The translations under genes and the position numbers were made by a program. The notes under the pieces are model-generated. The model searched no databases. It worked only from the letters and a program-made list of their open reading frames with translations, and was not told the DNA's origin. A stretch of DNA of 8,536 nucleotides from Candidatus Eiseniibacteriota bacterium (lineage in GTDB: Bacteria > Eisenbacteria > RBG-16-71-46 > CAIMUX01), in the NCBI GenBank assembly GCA_020431745.1, contig JAGQHR010000095.1:1-8536 (forward strand), given 5' to 3'. This document shows, piece by piece, positions 1 through 6,055 of the stretch. Positions within the stretch are counted from its first letter, which is position 1, and every line of letters begins with the position of its first letter.

Positions 1-193
1 TGCTGACGCGGGCGCGTCCCTCGGTGACGACCAGCAGCGCGGCACAGGCGTCCCCGTCATCGAACAGCGTAGTGCCGCGGTCGAACTCCACGAAGCGGCC
101 GTAGCGTGTCAACTCGGCCAACAGTCGCGAGGACAGGGAGGCGGTCGCCGGCAGGACCTTTCGCATCGCTGCCATCTGTTCCGGCGTCAGCAT
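1..193 (-). CDS. Crp/Fnr-family regulator, N-terminal fragment (cyclic nucleotide-binding domain)
   Basis: The gene runs off the left edge, so only the first 64 residues are visible. After a short helical N-terminus, residues 23-64 read as the first beta strands of a cNMP-binding jelly roll: LLAELTRYGRFVEFDRGTTL, then LFDDGD, then ALLVVTEGRARVS. The pattern 'L..L......V.F..G..LF..GD....LLVV..G...V' is the standard start of Crp/Fnr and related cNMP-binding proteins. Whether a C-terminal HTH follows, making it a transcription factor, cannot be seen. The ATG at 191-193 is the first in-frame start, and no clear Shine-Dalgarno lies before it (GAGCCC is a poor match). It reads in the same direction as the lipoprotein gene upstream, about 180 bp away, with a strong hairpin between them, so it is probably a separate transcription unit. 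Family assignment is fairly sure; ligand and targets are unknown. Confidence 0.75.
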   Translation of the reverse strand, partial: MLTPEQMAAMRKVLPATASLSSRLLAELTRYGRFVEFDRGTTLFDDGDACAALLVVTEGRARVS

Positions 194-248
194 GGGCTCA
201 GTGTACAGGAACGGGAGGGGGCAGCCTTAGGCTACGCTAGAAGCAAGA

Positions 249-356
249 TCATCGGCCTGGAGACTCAACCTGCTGGGCCGGCCCGAAGGTCAGCCCAGCG
301 AGACAGATGAGCCCGAGGACATCAAGAAGACGCGCACGGGACTGAATCTGCACCAT
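249..356 (-). CDS. Possible 35-residue secreted or membrane micro-protein
   Basis: This short ORF begins 15 bases after the stop of the lipoprotein gene and is preceded by GGAG (367-370) with a 10-base spacer to ATG. Its peptide has the shape of a signal sequence: a start with two arginines (MVQIQSRARLLD), a hydrophobic core (VLGLICLAGLTFG), then PAQQ and a short polar end (VESPGR). The GGAG lies in GAGTGA (383-388 complement arm) / TCACTC pairing with the 3' end of the lipoprotein gene, which would allow translational coupling. Against it, the reading frame overlaps a strong hairpin (272-299), the peptide is very short, and I recognise no family. It could be a truncated secreted protein, a coupled small protein or chance. 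Low confidence. Confidence 0.28.
   Translation of the reverse strand: MVQIQSRARLLDVLGLICLAGLTFGPAQQVESPGR
272..299 (-). terminator. Hairpin with UUCG tetraloop downstream of the lipoprotein gene
   Basis: On the minus strand the sequence folds as GCTGGGC, one T/G mismatch, GACC, loop TTCG, GGCC, then GCCCAGC. This gives a 7-bp plus 4-bp stem closed as C(UUCG)G, the extra-stable tetraloop. The loop is UUCG only when read on the minus strand (CGAA on plus), so it most likely acts in the lipoprotein transcript. It lies about 73 bases after that gene's stop. No U-tract follows, so termination may be weak, or the structure may protect the 3' end from exonucleases. It overlaps the possible micro-ORF at 249-356. 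Confidence 0.5.
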
Positions 357-371
357 CGCAATCTCACTCCG

Positions 372-1139
372 TCAGTCACCAAGAGTGACGAATCGAGGTG
401 AGTCGGTCCGCTGAGGCTGGTCGTAGAACGCCTCGTACTCCTCGATGTTGCGACGTGCTTCGTTCCAGCGCTCCGGAGTCGGATTCTCCGGCCGGGCGTG
501 GAAGACGAACTCCACTTCGCCGTCTTCCACCGTGAAGTACCAATACTCGTTGAAGATGCAGCCCGCGGGGCAGTCCCCCCAGCCGGACTGAAACAGATAG
601 GTCATTCCGCGGTCCGTCGCTCGTGGATACAGATGCGAGACGAAGTTGAACTGGCCGTTGGTGCCTGCGTGCTCGAGTCCGGGAAGGGATCGATAGGTCC
701 CGACCAAGCGGCGGGGATTGAGCAACGCCCGGAAACGCAGCGACAGGGTACGGAACCGCTCGAATCCGTAGCTGAGGACGACGTCCGCGGGGTATCTCTT
801 GTTGAGATCGTCCCACCCGTGATACTCGCCCGCCTGGATCGAAGCAGCCGTCTCGGGATCGAAACGGAGGATGAGCTCGTTCGCCACCTGGAGCTGGAAG
901 TGGATCGATTCGAGCATGGGGAACTGGTCGCGGAAACGGGTTCGAATCGCGGCGAGCTCGTTGTCGAGTTGGGCCGATAGCTCAGCCGGAGGGTAGAGGT
1001 CGCCGGTGAGATACAGCGCGAGCGTCTGAGCTTCTTCGGACGGTGGCGCGGACGCGGCGCTCTCGGGCTGAGTTGAAGACGAGCAACCGAGCAACGCCAG
1101 ACAGAGTCCGAACGCAAACATGGGGTGCAGTTTGGACAT
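372..1139 (-). CDS. Secreted lipoprotein of unknown function with DCPxGC motif
   Basis: The product has 255 residues. It begins with a lipoprotein signal peptide: MSKLHP, a hydrophobic core, and the lipobox L-L-G-C with the acylated cysteine at C19, followed by a Ser/Ala/Pro-rich linker to about residue 36. The mature part has a helical stretch (TGDLYPPAELSAQLDNELAA, then IRTRFRDQF), a mixed central region, and near the end WGDCPAGC followed by NEYWYFTVEDGEVEFVF, where the two cysteines are likely to form a disulfide in the periplasm or outside the cell. I have the impression that similar D-C-P-x-G-C...Y-W/Y-F-x-V motifs occur in uncharacterised secreted bacterial proteins, but I cannot name a family. 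The start is well supported: GGAGG at 1144-1148 sits 4 bases before the ATG. A longer open frame continues upstream to 2090, but that part is antisense noise over the next gene. Role unknown. Confidence 0.85.
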   Translation of the reverse strand: MSKLHPMFAFGLCLALLGCSSSTQPESAASAPPSEEAQTLALYLTGDLYPPAELSAQLDNELAAIRTRFRDQFPMLESIHFQLQVANELILRFDPETAASIQAGEYHGWDDLNKRYPADVVLSYGFERFRTLSLRFRALLNPRRLVGTYRSLPGLEHAGTNGQFNFVSHLYPRATDRGMTYLFQSGWGDCPAGCIFNEYWYFTVEDGEVEFVFHARPENPTPERWNEARRNIEEYEAFYDQPQRTDSPRFVTLGD

Positions 1140-1222
1140 GGTTCCTCCCGAACGAATCTCGCTCTCGGGGCCGCTGACGAGGGGGGAGGTCGGCCGGTGA
1201 CCTGCGTAACCGTACGTCGAAG

Positions 1223-1252
1223 ATGGTAGCGCGCGGTCGGAGCCGGAGGCAA
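1223..1252 (-). promoter_or_regulatory. Candidate sigma-70-like promoter for the lipoprotein gene
   Basis: On the minus strand, TTGCCT (1247-1252) and TACCAT (1223-1228) are separated by 18 bp and match the -35/-10 consensus moderately. This would start transcription near 1216, giving an untranslated leader of about 77 bases. It lies in the 215-bp gap after the propeller gene. Apart from a weak 6-bp hairpin, CCTCAT-GGT-ATGAGG (1299-1313), I see nothing else in the gap. The GC-rich background makes the match tentative. Confidence 0.33.
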
Positions 1253-1349
1253 TCCCCCGGGCATCCAAGACATTGACCCGTAGTGAGGACCGGCGGACCC
1301 TCATGGTATGAGGCCAGGACTCGTCAGTGATCGGCTGATGCGAGCGAAC

Positions 1350-1363
1350 CCGGATCAATCCAG
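1350..1363 (-). terminator. Small hairpin enclosing the stop codon of the 602-residue propeller gene
   Basis: On the minus strand CTGGA-TTGA-TCCGG forms a 5-bp stem (one G-U pair) with the TGA stop in its loop. It is too weak to be called a terminator on its own and has no T-tract. It is listed because the other two sorting-tail genes also have their stop codon inside a hairpin. Confidence 0.2.
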
Positions 1364-3163
1364 CAGGACGGCCCGGGTCGCCGCTCGGCCTCTTTCCGAC
1401 CGCGCGCTGATCCAGTAGGTGCCCGCGGGTACGGTCCGCGGACGATCCCATTGGATCTCGTGGTGCCCCGCTCCGAAGAACCCGTCCGCGATGGTCGCGA
1501 CGAGACGTCCGCGAACGTCGTGAACCGCGATCGTGATTCCTTCGGGAGCCGTCAGCGAGAACGCGATCGTGGCGGCTTCGCGAACGGGATTGGGATGCAC
1601 GGTCATCGCGTAGTCCAGGTCGATGGGATCGCCGTCGGAGGAGCTGGCGGTCGCGCGACACTTCTCGTCGATCGTCAGCGTCGAGCCGTTCGTCACGAAC
1701 GCGACGGCTTCCGGCACCGGAGCGGGCGTCGAAGGAAGCGTGATGGCGGGTGCGACGGTGATCAACGGCGAGCGCGCAGCTACCTCGGTCTCGCGAACGA
1801 GTCCGCAGGAAGAGATGTCGCCCGTACCGCTCGTCCGCTGGATCCAGAGGTCCTCGTCCGCGAATCCCCAGGCCCAGACGCCGGACACGAGGAGATCGCC
1901 GTTGCCGAGCTCGATCGTGCGCGAGCCCCAGTCGCCCTGCGTTCCCTCGTACGCCTTCTGCCAAAGGACAGTCCCGTCCGAATCCCGCAGCTTCACCATC
2001 CAGAGGTCGTTCGACGAGGGACCGGAGATGCGACCGGTCGCGACGAGGTTGCCGTCGGCACATTGCACGACGTCCTGGAAGTCGCCCCACTCGTCGCCCA
2101 TCACCGCGTGCCAGAGCAGGTTGCCACTACTGTCCAATCGTAGGACCCAGGGCCCGTGGCTGGATCCGGGGAAGGTGTCGGAGAAGGCGGAGATCGCGTA
2201 TCCGCCGTCTGCCGTCTGGATGAGTCCGGTCGCTTCTTCCTGATCGAATCCACCGTAGGTCTTCTGCCATTGGATCGCGCCCGTGCTGCTGAGCTTGAGC
2301 AGCCAGACGTCGGTGCTGCCGGCCCCCGAGGAGGTGGTCCATCCCGCGACCGCGAATCCGCCGTCCTCGGGCGTCTCGACGACACAGGTGGCGAACTCGG
2401 CGACGCCGCCGTGGTAGCGGTTCTGCCACACCACGTCGCCGTCCTGATCCATCCGGACGACCCAGGCATAGATCGGAGGACCGGTGCCGACCGCGGTCGA
2501 GCCGACGGCGACGTAGCCACCGGTGGAAACGGGCGTCACCGCGAAAAACGAATGGAGGCCGGGATCCGCGTCGAAGCTCCATGCCCAGTCGAGGGCTCCG
2601 TCGGGGGTAACCTTGTGAATCCACGCGTCCCGATCCGTGAACACGTCGAGAGTGTGGGCCCCGACCACGACCATCGAACCGTCTTGGTCGAATGCGATAT
2701 CCGCAGCCCCGCCGGGAAGCGCGTTTCCGTAGACCTGCTGTTCGAGCACTGCGCCGTCTCCGTCAATGCGGATGCGCCACGCGTCTCCCGTCTGCGTTCC
2801 GTAGGAATCGGTCACGCCGCCGATGAGAATCGAGCCGTCCCCCAGCTCCTGCAGCGCGAGTGGTTGGTCGTAGGTCGAGGGGCCGCCATAGGTTTGTGAC
2901 CAATGGGAGGCGGCTTGGCTAGTGGTGCTTCCTAGTCCGAGGCATGCCCCGGCCCCCAGGACGAATGCGCATACCGGGGCCGCCGGAAGAAAACACGACC
3001 GAAGAACACACGACCAATGACCCCGGCTCCAGGGAAACCGGGAGCGGTGCGATGCATGGAGGGGATCCGGAGAGCCGGCTGCTCTTCGAGGTGAGGAAAG
3101 GATCGTCGTTTCTCGAGATCGCTGCGGGCCGAGGAAATGCGGGCCTGGGAGCGTGCCGGGCAT
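1355..3163 (-). CDS. Secreted seven-repeat beta-propeller protein with C-terminal sorting (FlgD-Ig-like) domain
   Basis: The product has 602 residues. Residues 1-57 are an Arg/Pro/Ser-rich extension, 58-78 a hydrophobic signal core, and cleavage is likely near TSQAA (81-85). Residues 87-455 contain seven repeats of about 50 residues (starting near 87, 149, 199, 251, 303, 355 and 406). Each carries a form of 'G...(D)GG(Y/F)...G.......D.W(L/V).(K/R)L...G...WQ..Y', which fits a seven-bladed propeller of the delta-60/PQQ-like type. A Val/Thr/Pro-rich linker follows between C453 and C502. Residues 517-602 are the sorting module: HPNP (523-526), ITIAVHDVRGRLV, GAGHHEIQWD, AGTYWISARS. The tail implies export and attachment or release at the cell surface; the propeller gives no enzyme motif. 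The ATG at 3163 has GGAGG 5 bases upstream, and I find no in-frame ATG, GTG or TTG nearer the hydrophobic core. Ligand unknown. Confidence 0.87.
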   Translation of the reverse strand: MPGTLPGPHFLGPQRSRETTILSSPRRAAGSPDPLHASHRSRFPWSRGHWSCVLRSCFLPAAPVCAFVLGAGACLGLGSTTSQAASHWSQTYGGPSTYDQPLALQELGDGSILIGGVTDSYGTQTGDAWRIRIDGDGAVLEQQVYGNALPGGAADIAFDQDGSMVVVGAHTLDVFTDRDAWIHKVTPDGALDWAWSFDADPGLHSFFAVTPVSTGGYVAVGSTAVGTGPPIYAWVVRMDQDGDVVWQNRYHGGVAEFATCVVETPEDGGFAVAGWTTSSGAGSTDVWLLKLSSTGAIQWQKTYGGFDQEEATGLIQTADGGYAISAFSDTFPGSSHGPWVLRLDSSGNLLWHAVMGDEWGDFQDVVQCADGNLVATGRISGPSSNDLWMVKLRDSDGTVLWQKAYEGTQGDWGSRTIELGNGDLLVSGVWAWGFADEDLWIQRTSGTGDISSCGLVRETEVAARSPLITVAPAITLPSTPAPVPEAVAFVTNGSTLTIDEKCRATASSSDGDPIDLDYAMTVHPNPVREAATIAFSLTAPEGITIAVHDVRGRLVATIADGFFGAGHHEIQWDRPRTVPAGTYWISARSERGRAATRAVLLD

Positions 3164-3168
3164 GGATG

Positions 3169-3173
3169 CCTCC
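3169..3173 (-). promoter_or_regulatory. Shine-Dalgarno site fixing the far-upstream start of the 602-residue propeller gene
   Basis: GGAGG on the minus strand, with a 5-base spacer (CATCC) to the ATG at 3161-3163, supports the long start even though it places the signal-peptide core more than 55 residues from the N-terminus. Confidence 0.65.
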
Positions 3174-3186
3174 GTGGGTGCATCTC

Positions 3187-3220
3187 GGGTTGACCAACCC
3201 CGGCCAGGTTCAGTGTATCA
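3187..3220 (-). promoter_or_regulatory. Candidate extended -10 promoter and 14-bp palindrome upstream of the 602-residue propeller gene
   Basis: On the minus strand TGATACACT (3212-3220) resembles an extended -10 (TGn plus TACACT), with no recognisable -35. Transcription would start near 3205. Directly downstream, GGGTTG-AC-CAACCC (3187-3200) is a perfect inverted repeat with only 2 central bases, so it suits a dimeric DNA-binding protein better than an RNA hairpin. It lies 24 bp before the start codon, where a bound protein could block transcription. The rest of the 330-bp divergent gap (3164-3493) holds no ORF I would defend and no clear promoter for the plus-strand gene. Confidence 0.3.
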
Positions 3221-3493
3221 GAAACGACGGGAAGGCCGCTCACCTCCGTTCAATGAAGATCGTCTCGATGACGATGCCGCGTGAGGTAGCGACGCACCTC
3301 CTAGGGGTCGAGGACGACGGTGACACCCGAACGGCTCACTCTCTCGAGTCCCCGGGCCTGCGGGACGGACGCGCGGTCGTCATGGCGTCCCCGTAGTGCG
3401 ATGTCCAGGTTCGGTGGCGCGAGGGCTAGGGGGCGGTACCCGCGGATCGCGTGGGGGAGGTGCCGGGGAGATCCACATCGAAAGGGAACCGCC

Positions 3494-4699
3494 ATGCCAC
3501 GCTTCATCAACGCCCTGGCCTTGCTTGTCGCCACGGGTCTCATCGCAACGCACGCCCACGGTCAGGAGGTGTCGACGGTGACATCCGTGATCGACGGAGG
3601 GACCGGTGGGTTGGCCGTCGATGCCCAGGGCAATGTCTTCATGGGGGACTTCGGCCCGAATCTCAGCGGCCACGGGACACGCGTCTTCAAGGTGACCCCC
3701 GAGGGAGACGTGAGCGTTTTCGCATCGGGCTTCGACGGCGCCTCGGGAAACGACTTCGACTCGCACGGCAATCTCTTTCAGTCCAACATCAACGCCGGGC
3801 GGATCGACAAGATCGCACCCGACGGCACGGTGACGCCGTTCGCGAGCGGTCTCTCTGCCCCGGTGGGGATCACGATCGATGACGGGGACACTCTGTACGT
3901 CTGCAACTGCGGATCGGGATCGATCCAGAAGATCGCCCCCGACGGGACGTCGTCCGTCTTTGCCACCAGCCCCGTCTTTCAGTGTCCGAACGGGATCACT
4001 CGCGACGACACTGGCAACCTGTACGTCTCGAATTTCAACAACGGCAGCCTGATAAAGATCACGCCGACAGGAAGCCTGAGCATCTTGGCGGTCGTTCCCG
4101 GAGGAAACAACGGTCACGTGGTCTACTACGACGGGTTGCTCTACGTGGCGTCACGAGGCGGGAACAGGATCTTCACGGTGACGCTGGAGGGTGCAGTTTC
4201 CCTGCTCGCGGGGTCAGGTCTGGCGGGCAACGATGACGGCCCGCTGTCAGAGGCGACCTTTTCCCTGCCCAACGACGTCGTGCCGGATCCCACTGGGCGC
4301 TACCTGTATGTGAACGATGTCGTGGACGCGAAGAATCCCAGTGATACCGCGCCCATGCTGCTCCGTCGCATCGATCTCGGATCGCCCGCCAGCGCACCTT
4401 CTTTGGATGAGTCGATGCGGGTGAATGGGGTGCGGGTCGTCTCGGTGCATCCCAACCCGTTCGCCACGACGGCGACCATCTCGTTGTCCGTGGATCGGAC
4501 GATGCCGGTCCGGGTCACGATTCACGATGTGCAAGGCCGGGAAGTCGCTCGTGTGGTCGATGGTGTCCTCGGTCCGGGACGACACGATGCGACGTGGCGG
4601 GATGGCGGATCGGCAGGGGTTCTTCCACAGGGGACGTTCTACTACCGCGTATCCTCGCCGGAAGGCACGTTCGGCGGGACGGTCCAGCGAATCCGCTAG
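3494..4699 (+). CDS. Secreted NHL/SMP-30-like beta-propeller with C-terminal sorting (FlgD-Ig-like) domain
   Basis: The product has 401 residues. MPRFINALALLVATGLIATHAHG is a clear signal peptide, with cleavage expected after G23 (AHG|QE). Residues 31-295 are a beta-propeller of NHL/gluconolactonase-like repeats, each pairing a blade strand such as 'GLAVDAQGNVFMGDF', 'GITIDDGDTLYVCN' or 'GITRDDTGNLYVSN' with 'G(R/S)I.KI.PDGT...FA.G'. C137 and C139 (VCNCG) and C164 (FQCPNG) may pair after export. Residues 313-401 are the sorting module: HPNPF (319-323), VRVTIHDVQGREVARVV, GPGRHDATW, QGTFYYRV. No catalytic residue set of a lactonase can be claimed, so binding or surface display is as likely as catalysis. 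The ATG at 3494 gives an ideal signal peptide and follows AAAGGGA by 6 bases; the frame is open further upstream to 3320, but that part looks non-coding. It is transcribed away from the 602-residue propeller gene. Confidence 0.88.
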   Translation: MPRFINALALLVATGLIATHAHGQEVSTVTSVIDGGTGGLAVDAQGNVFMGDFGPNLSGHGTRVFKVTPEGDVSVFASGFDGASGNDFDSHGNLFQSNINAGRIDKIAPDGTVTPFASGLSAPVGITIDDGDTLYVCNCGSGSIQKIAPDGTSSVFATSPVFQCPNGITRDDTGNLYVSNFNNGSLIKITPTGSLSILAVVPGGNNGHVVYYDGLLYVASRGGNRIFTVTLEGAVSLLAGSGLAGNDDGPLSEATFSLPNDVVPDPTGRYLYVNDVVDAKNPSDTAPMLLRRIDLGSPASAPSLDESMRVNGVRVVSVHPNPFATTATISLSVDRTMPVRVTIHDVQGREVARVVDGVLGPGRHDATWRDGGSAGVLPQGTFYYRVSSPEGTFGGTVQRIR

Positions 4700-4708
4700 C
4701 GAGCGGAT
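4691..4708 (+). terminator. Perfect 7-bp hairpin spanning the stop codon, between convergent genes
   Basis: ATCCGCT-AGCG-AGCGGAT is a perfect 7-bp stem with a 4-base loop. The TAG stop (4697-4699) lies at the stem-loop junction. It sits in the 30-bp gap between two convergent genes, so it could serve both directions. There is only a weak TT after it on the plus strand and no T-tract on the minus strand, so rho-independent termination is plausible but not certain. Confidence 0.45.
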
Positions 4709-4729
4709 CCTTGCGGGAGGGGCCGACAC

Positions 4730-5896
4730 TCATGCATGGGGATCGTCTTCGTCGAAGAAGCGAGCCTCGGCCAGTGACGAAAGCCGGGCCATGAGCTCGC
4801 GGCGCAGCGAGAGGTACGTCGATCCCCCGCGAGGTCTCTCGTCGATGAGTCCCGCCTCCCTCAGCAGGACGACGTGATGGGAGATCGTGGGGCGAGACAC
4901 GCCGAGGGCGTCGGCGAGCTCCGTCGAGCTCATGGGACGCTTCGCGATCATCGACGCGAGCGCGAATCTCGTGGGATCTCCCAAGGCGCGAAAGACGAGT
5001 GCGACATCGATCTCCTCGTGCGGTTCCGTGGAGATGGAGGGCGTGATGGCAGGGTCGAAGTACGGTACGAAAACGGAGTATCCCGTCTCCGCCGAGAATG
5101 CCGTCCAATAGCGGCCCTGATTGAAGATCGAGGGCACGATGTAGACGACGCTTACGTCGTCGTACGACAGCCGGAATCCGCCGCGAAGCGCGCGTAGCTC
5201 ACGGCGATCCGGAACGTTCTCGATGCGGATGAGGGCCAAACGGAAGAACTCCTCCAGAGACGTGGCCTCGAAGAGACGACGCTTTTCCTCGAGAGATCGT
5301 GAGAGGGCGTGTCCGGCGGCTTGCCATGTCGGCGCGAAGACGTACTCCCAATGCTGGCGCATCACTCGAGCGATCCGGCTGCGCGCCATGGTGGGATCTT
5401 CGATGCAGCGCGACAGGGCCGTGATCAAGGGGTGCGTCCGATCGGGCGGGTAGAGACCGATGTGCTCCAACCACTCCCTTTTCTTTGCGGGTAGAGCGCT
5501 GATCGCGTCCACGAGATCGAGTTCTCGGGAAGCGATCCGACGGCTGAGATCGGAGTCGTGGATCGCTCCTTTGATGACGCTGTGAATCAACCGGGCTGGC
5601 GGCAGCGCTTCGTAGGCGCTCACGAGCGCGTCGACATCCTCCCCCGGCCAGGCATCTTCGAGCGCGTCTCCGACGATGATCCAAAAGCGCGGCGCATTGC
5701 CGAACCATTCCAGGTCCTCCCGCAATGCCGGGGGCACGCGGGACGCTGCATCGGCGCTCCAAGCGGCGAGAGAGCCGGCGTCATCTCGGAGCAACACGTC
5801 CAACGAATACGCCAGCTCGAACCGAAGTCCACGCGTGAACTCGAATCGGCTGCGGAGCTGGAGCTCGGTCGTGGGCATGCCGTTGTGGGGCTCCAC
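4730..5896 (-). CDS. ArsR-family transcriptional regulator with long N-terminal domain
   Basis: The product has 388 residues from the GTG at 5896, or 382 from the ATG at 5878. Residues 297-366 are a classic ArsR winged helix: VFRALGDPTRFALASMIAKR, then STELADALGVSRPTISHHVV, LLREAGLIDERPRGG and STYLSL. The recognition helix is about 334-349. The ArsR metal motif CxC is absent. Typical ArsR proteins are about 100 residues, so the roughly 290-residue N-terminal part is an extra domain, mainly helical, with charged and aromatic segments and no membrane helix. Some ArsR proteins with long N-terminal domains (DUF5937-like) are known; that assignment is a guess. It is divergent from the MFS gene, and the shared gap holds two matching operators, so it probably represses both genes and is released by a small molecule. 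For the start, GGAG lies 12 bases before the ATG and nothing convincing precedes the GTG, so I cannot decide. Confidence 0.87.
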   Translation of the reverse strand: MEPHNGMPTTELQLRSRFEFTRGLRFELAYSLDVLLRDDAGSLAAWSADAASRVPPALREDLEWFGNAPRFWIIVGDALEDAWPGEDVDALVSAYEALPPARLIHSVIKGAIHDSDLSRRIASRELDLVDAISALPAKKREWLEHIGLYPPDRTHPLITALSRCIEDPTMARSRIARVMRQHWEYVFAPTWQAAGHALSRSLEEKRRLFEATSLEEFFRLALIRIENVPDRRELRALRGGFRLSYDDVSVVYIVPSIFNQGRYWTAFSAETGYSVFVPYFDPAITPSISTEPHEEIDVALVFRALGDPTRFALASMIAKRPMSSTELADALGVSRPTISHHVVLLREAGLIDERPRGGSTYLSLRRELMARLSSLAEARFFDEDDPHA

Positions 5897-5922
5897 ATTT
5901 CGCCGCGCGCGATGGATCGCGG

Positions 5923-5944
5923 GTGTTTGATCGACATCTAACTA
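5923..5944. promoter_or_regulatory. Operator copy 1 (imperfect), at the regulator promoter
   Basis: GTGTTTGAT-CGAC-ATCTAACTA: the right half-site is identical to both arms of the perfect operator at 6056-6077, the spacer is the same 4 bp, and the left half matches at 6 of 9 positions. It begins just downstream of the predicted start of transcription (about 5946, minus strand), so a bound repressor would block initiation or escape. A second, overlapping inverted repeat, TGATCGAC...GTCGATCA (5928-5935 and 5946-5953), surrounds the conserved half-site. Confidence 0.6.
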
Positions 5945-5952
5945 CGTCGATC

Positions 5953-5982
5953 AGGATACCTGGCTCGTTCCATGCCTGACAA
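5953..5982 (-). promoter_or_regulatory. Sigma-70-like promoter of the ArsR-type regulator gene
   Basis: On the minus strand, TTGTCA (5977-5982, 5 of 6 consensus) and TATCCT (5953-5958, 4 of 6) are 18 bp apart. Transcription would start near 5946, about 50 bases before the GTG or 68 before the ATG. It is directly followed by operator copy 1. Confidence 0.55.
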
Positions 5983-6055
5983 TCACAAATCCTGCAACGC
6001 TTTGGCGAGGTTTGTCCCCTGCGGTGGCGATATCCAGTTTTAGTGGATTTCGATC

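Noticed and set aside
1299..1313. CCTCAT-GGT-ATGAGG hairpin as terminator of the propeller gene
   Set aside because: The stem is only 6 bp with a 3-base loop and no following T-tract; it is noted in the gap description only.
1140..2090. Open frame extending the lipoprotein gene upstream to give a 572-residue product
   Set aside because: The first 317 residues are Arg-rich, low-complexity translation of another frame of the propeller gene. The real protein begins at the lipoprotein signal peptide with a good Shine-Dalgarno at 1144-1148.
2156..2899. 247-residue plus-strand ORF
   Set aside because: It is antisense to the well-supported propeller repeats, has Arg/Gly-rich noise composition and shows no recognisable domain.
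3190..3219. Plus-strand promoter TTGACC...TGTATC for the 401-residue propeller gene
   Set aside because: The -10 matches only 3 of 6 and the leader would be about 270 bases. TTGACC is better explained as part of the 14-bp palindrome.
2944..3396. 150-residue plus-strand ORF across the divergent gap
   Set aside because: It overlaps the start of the propeller gene in antisense, has no ribosome site and no protein-like features. A shorter start inside it (near 3255) also lacks a Shine-Dalgarno.
5887..5898. ATG at 5896-5898 as the regulator start
   Set aside because: It is in a different frame from the regulator. The in-frame choices are the GTG at 5894-5896 and the ATG at 5876-5878.
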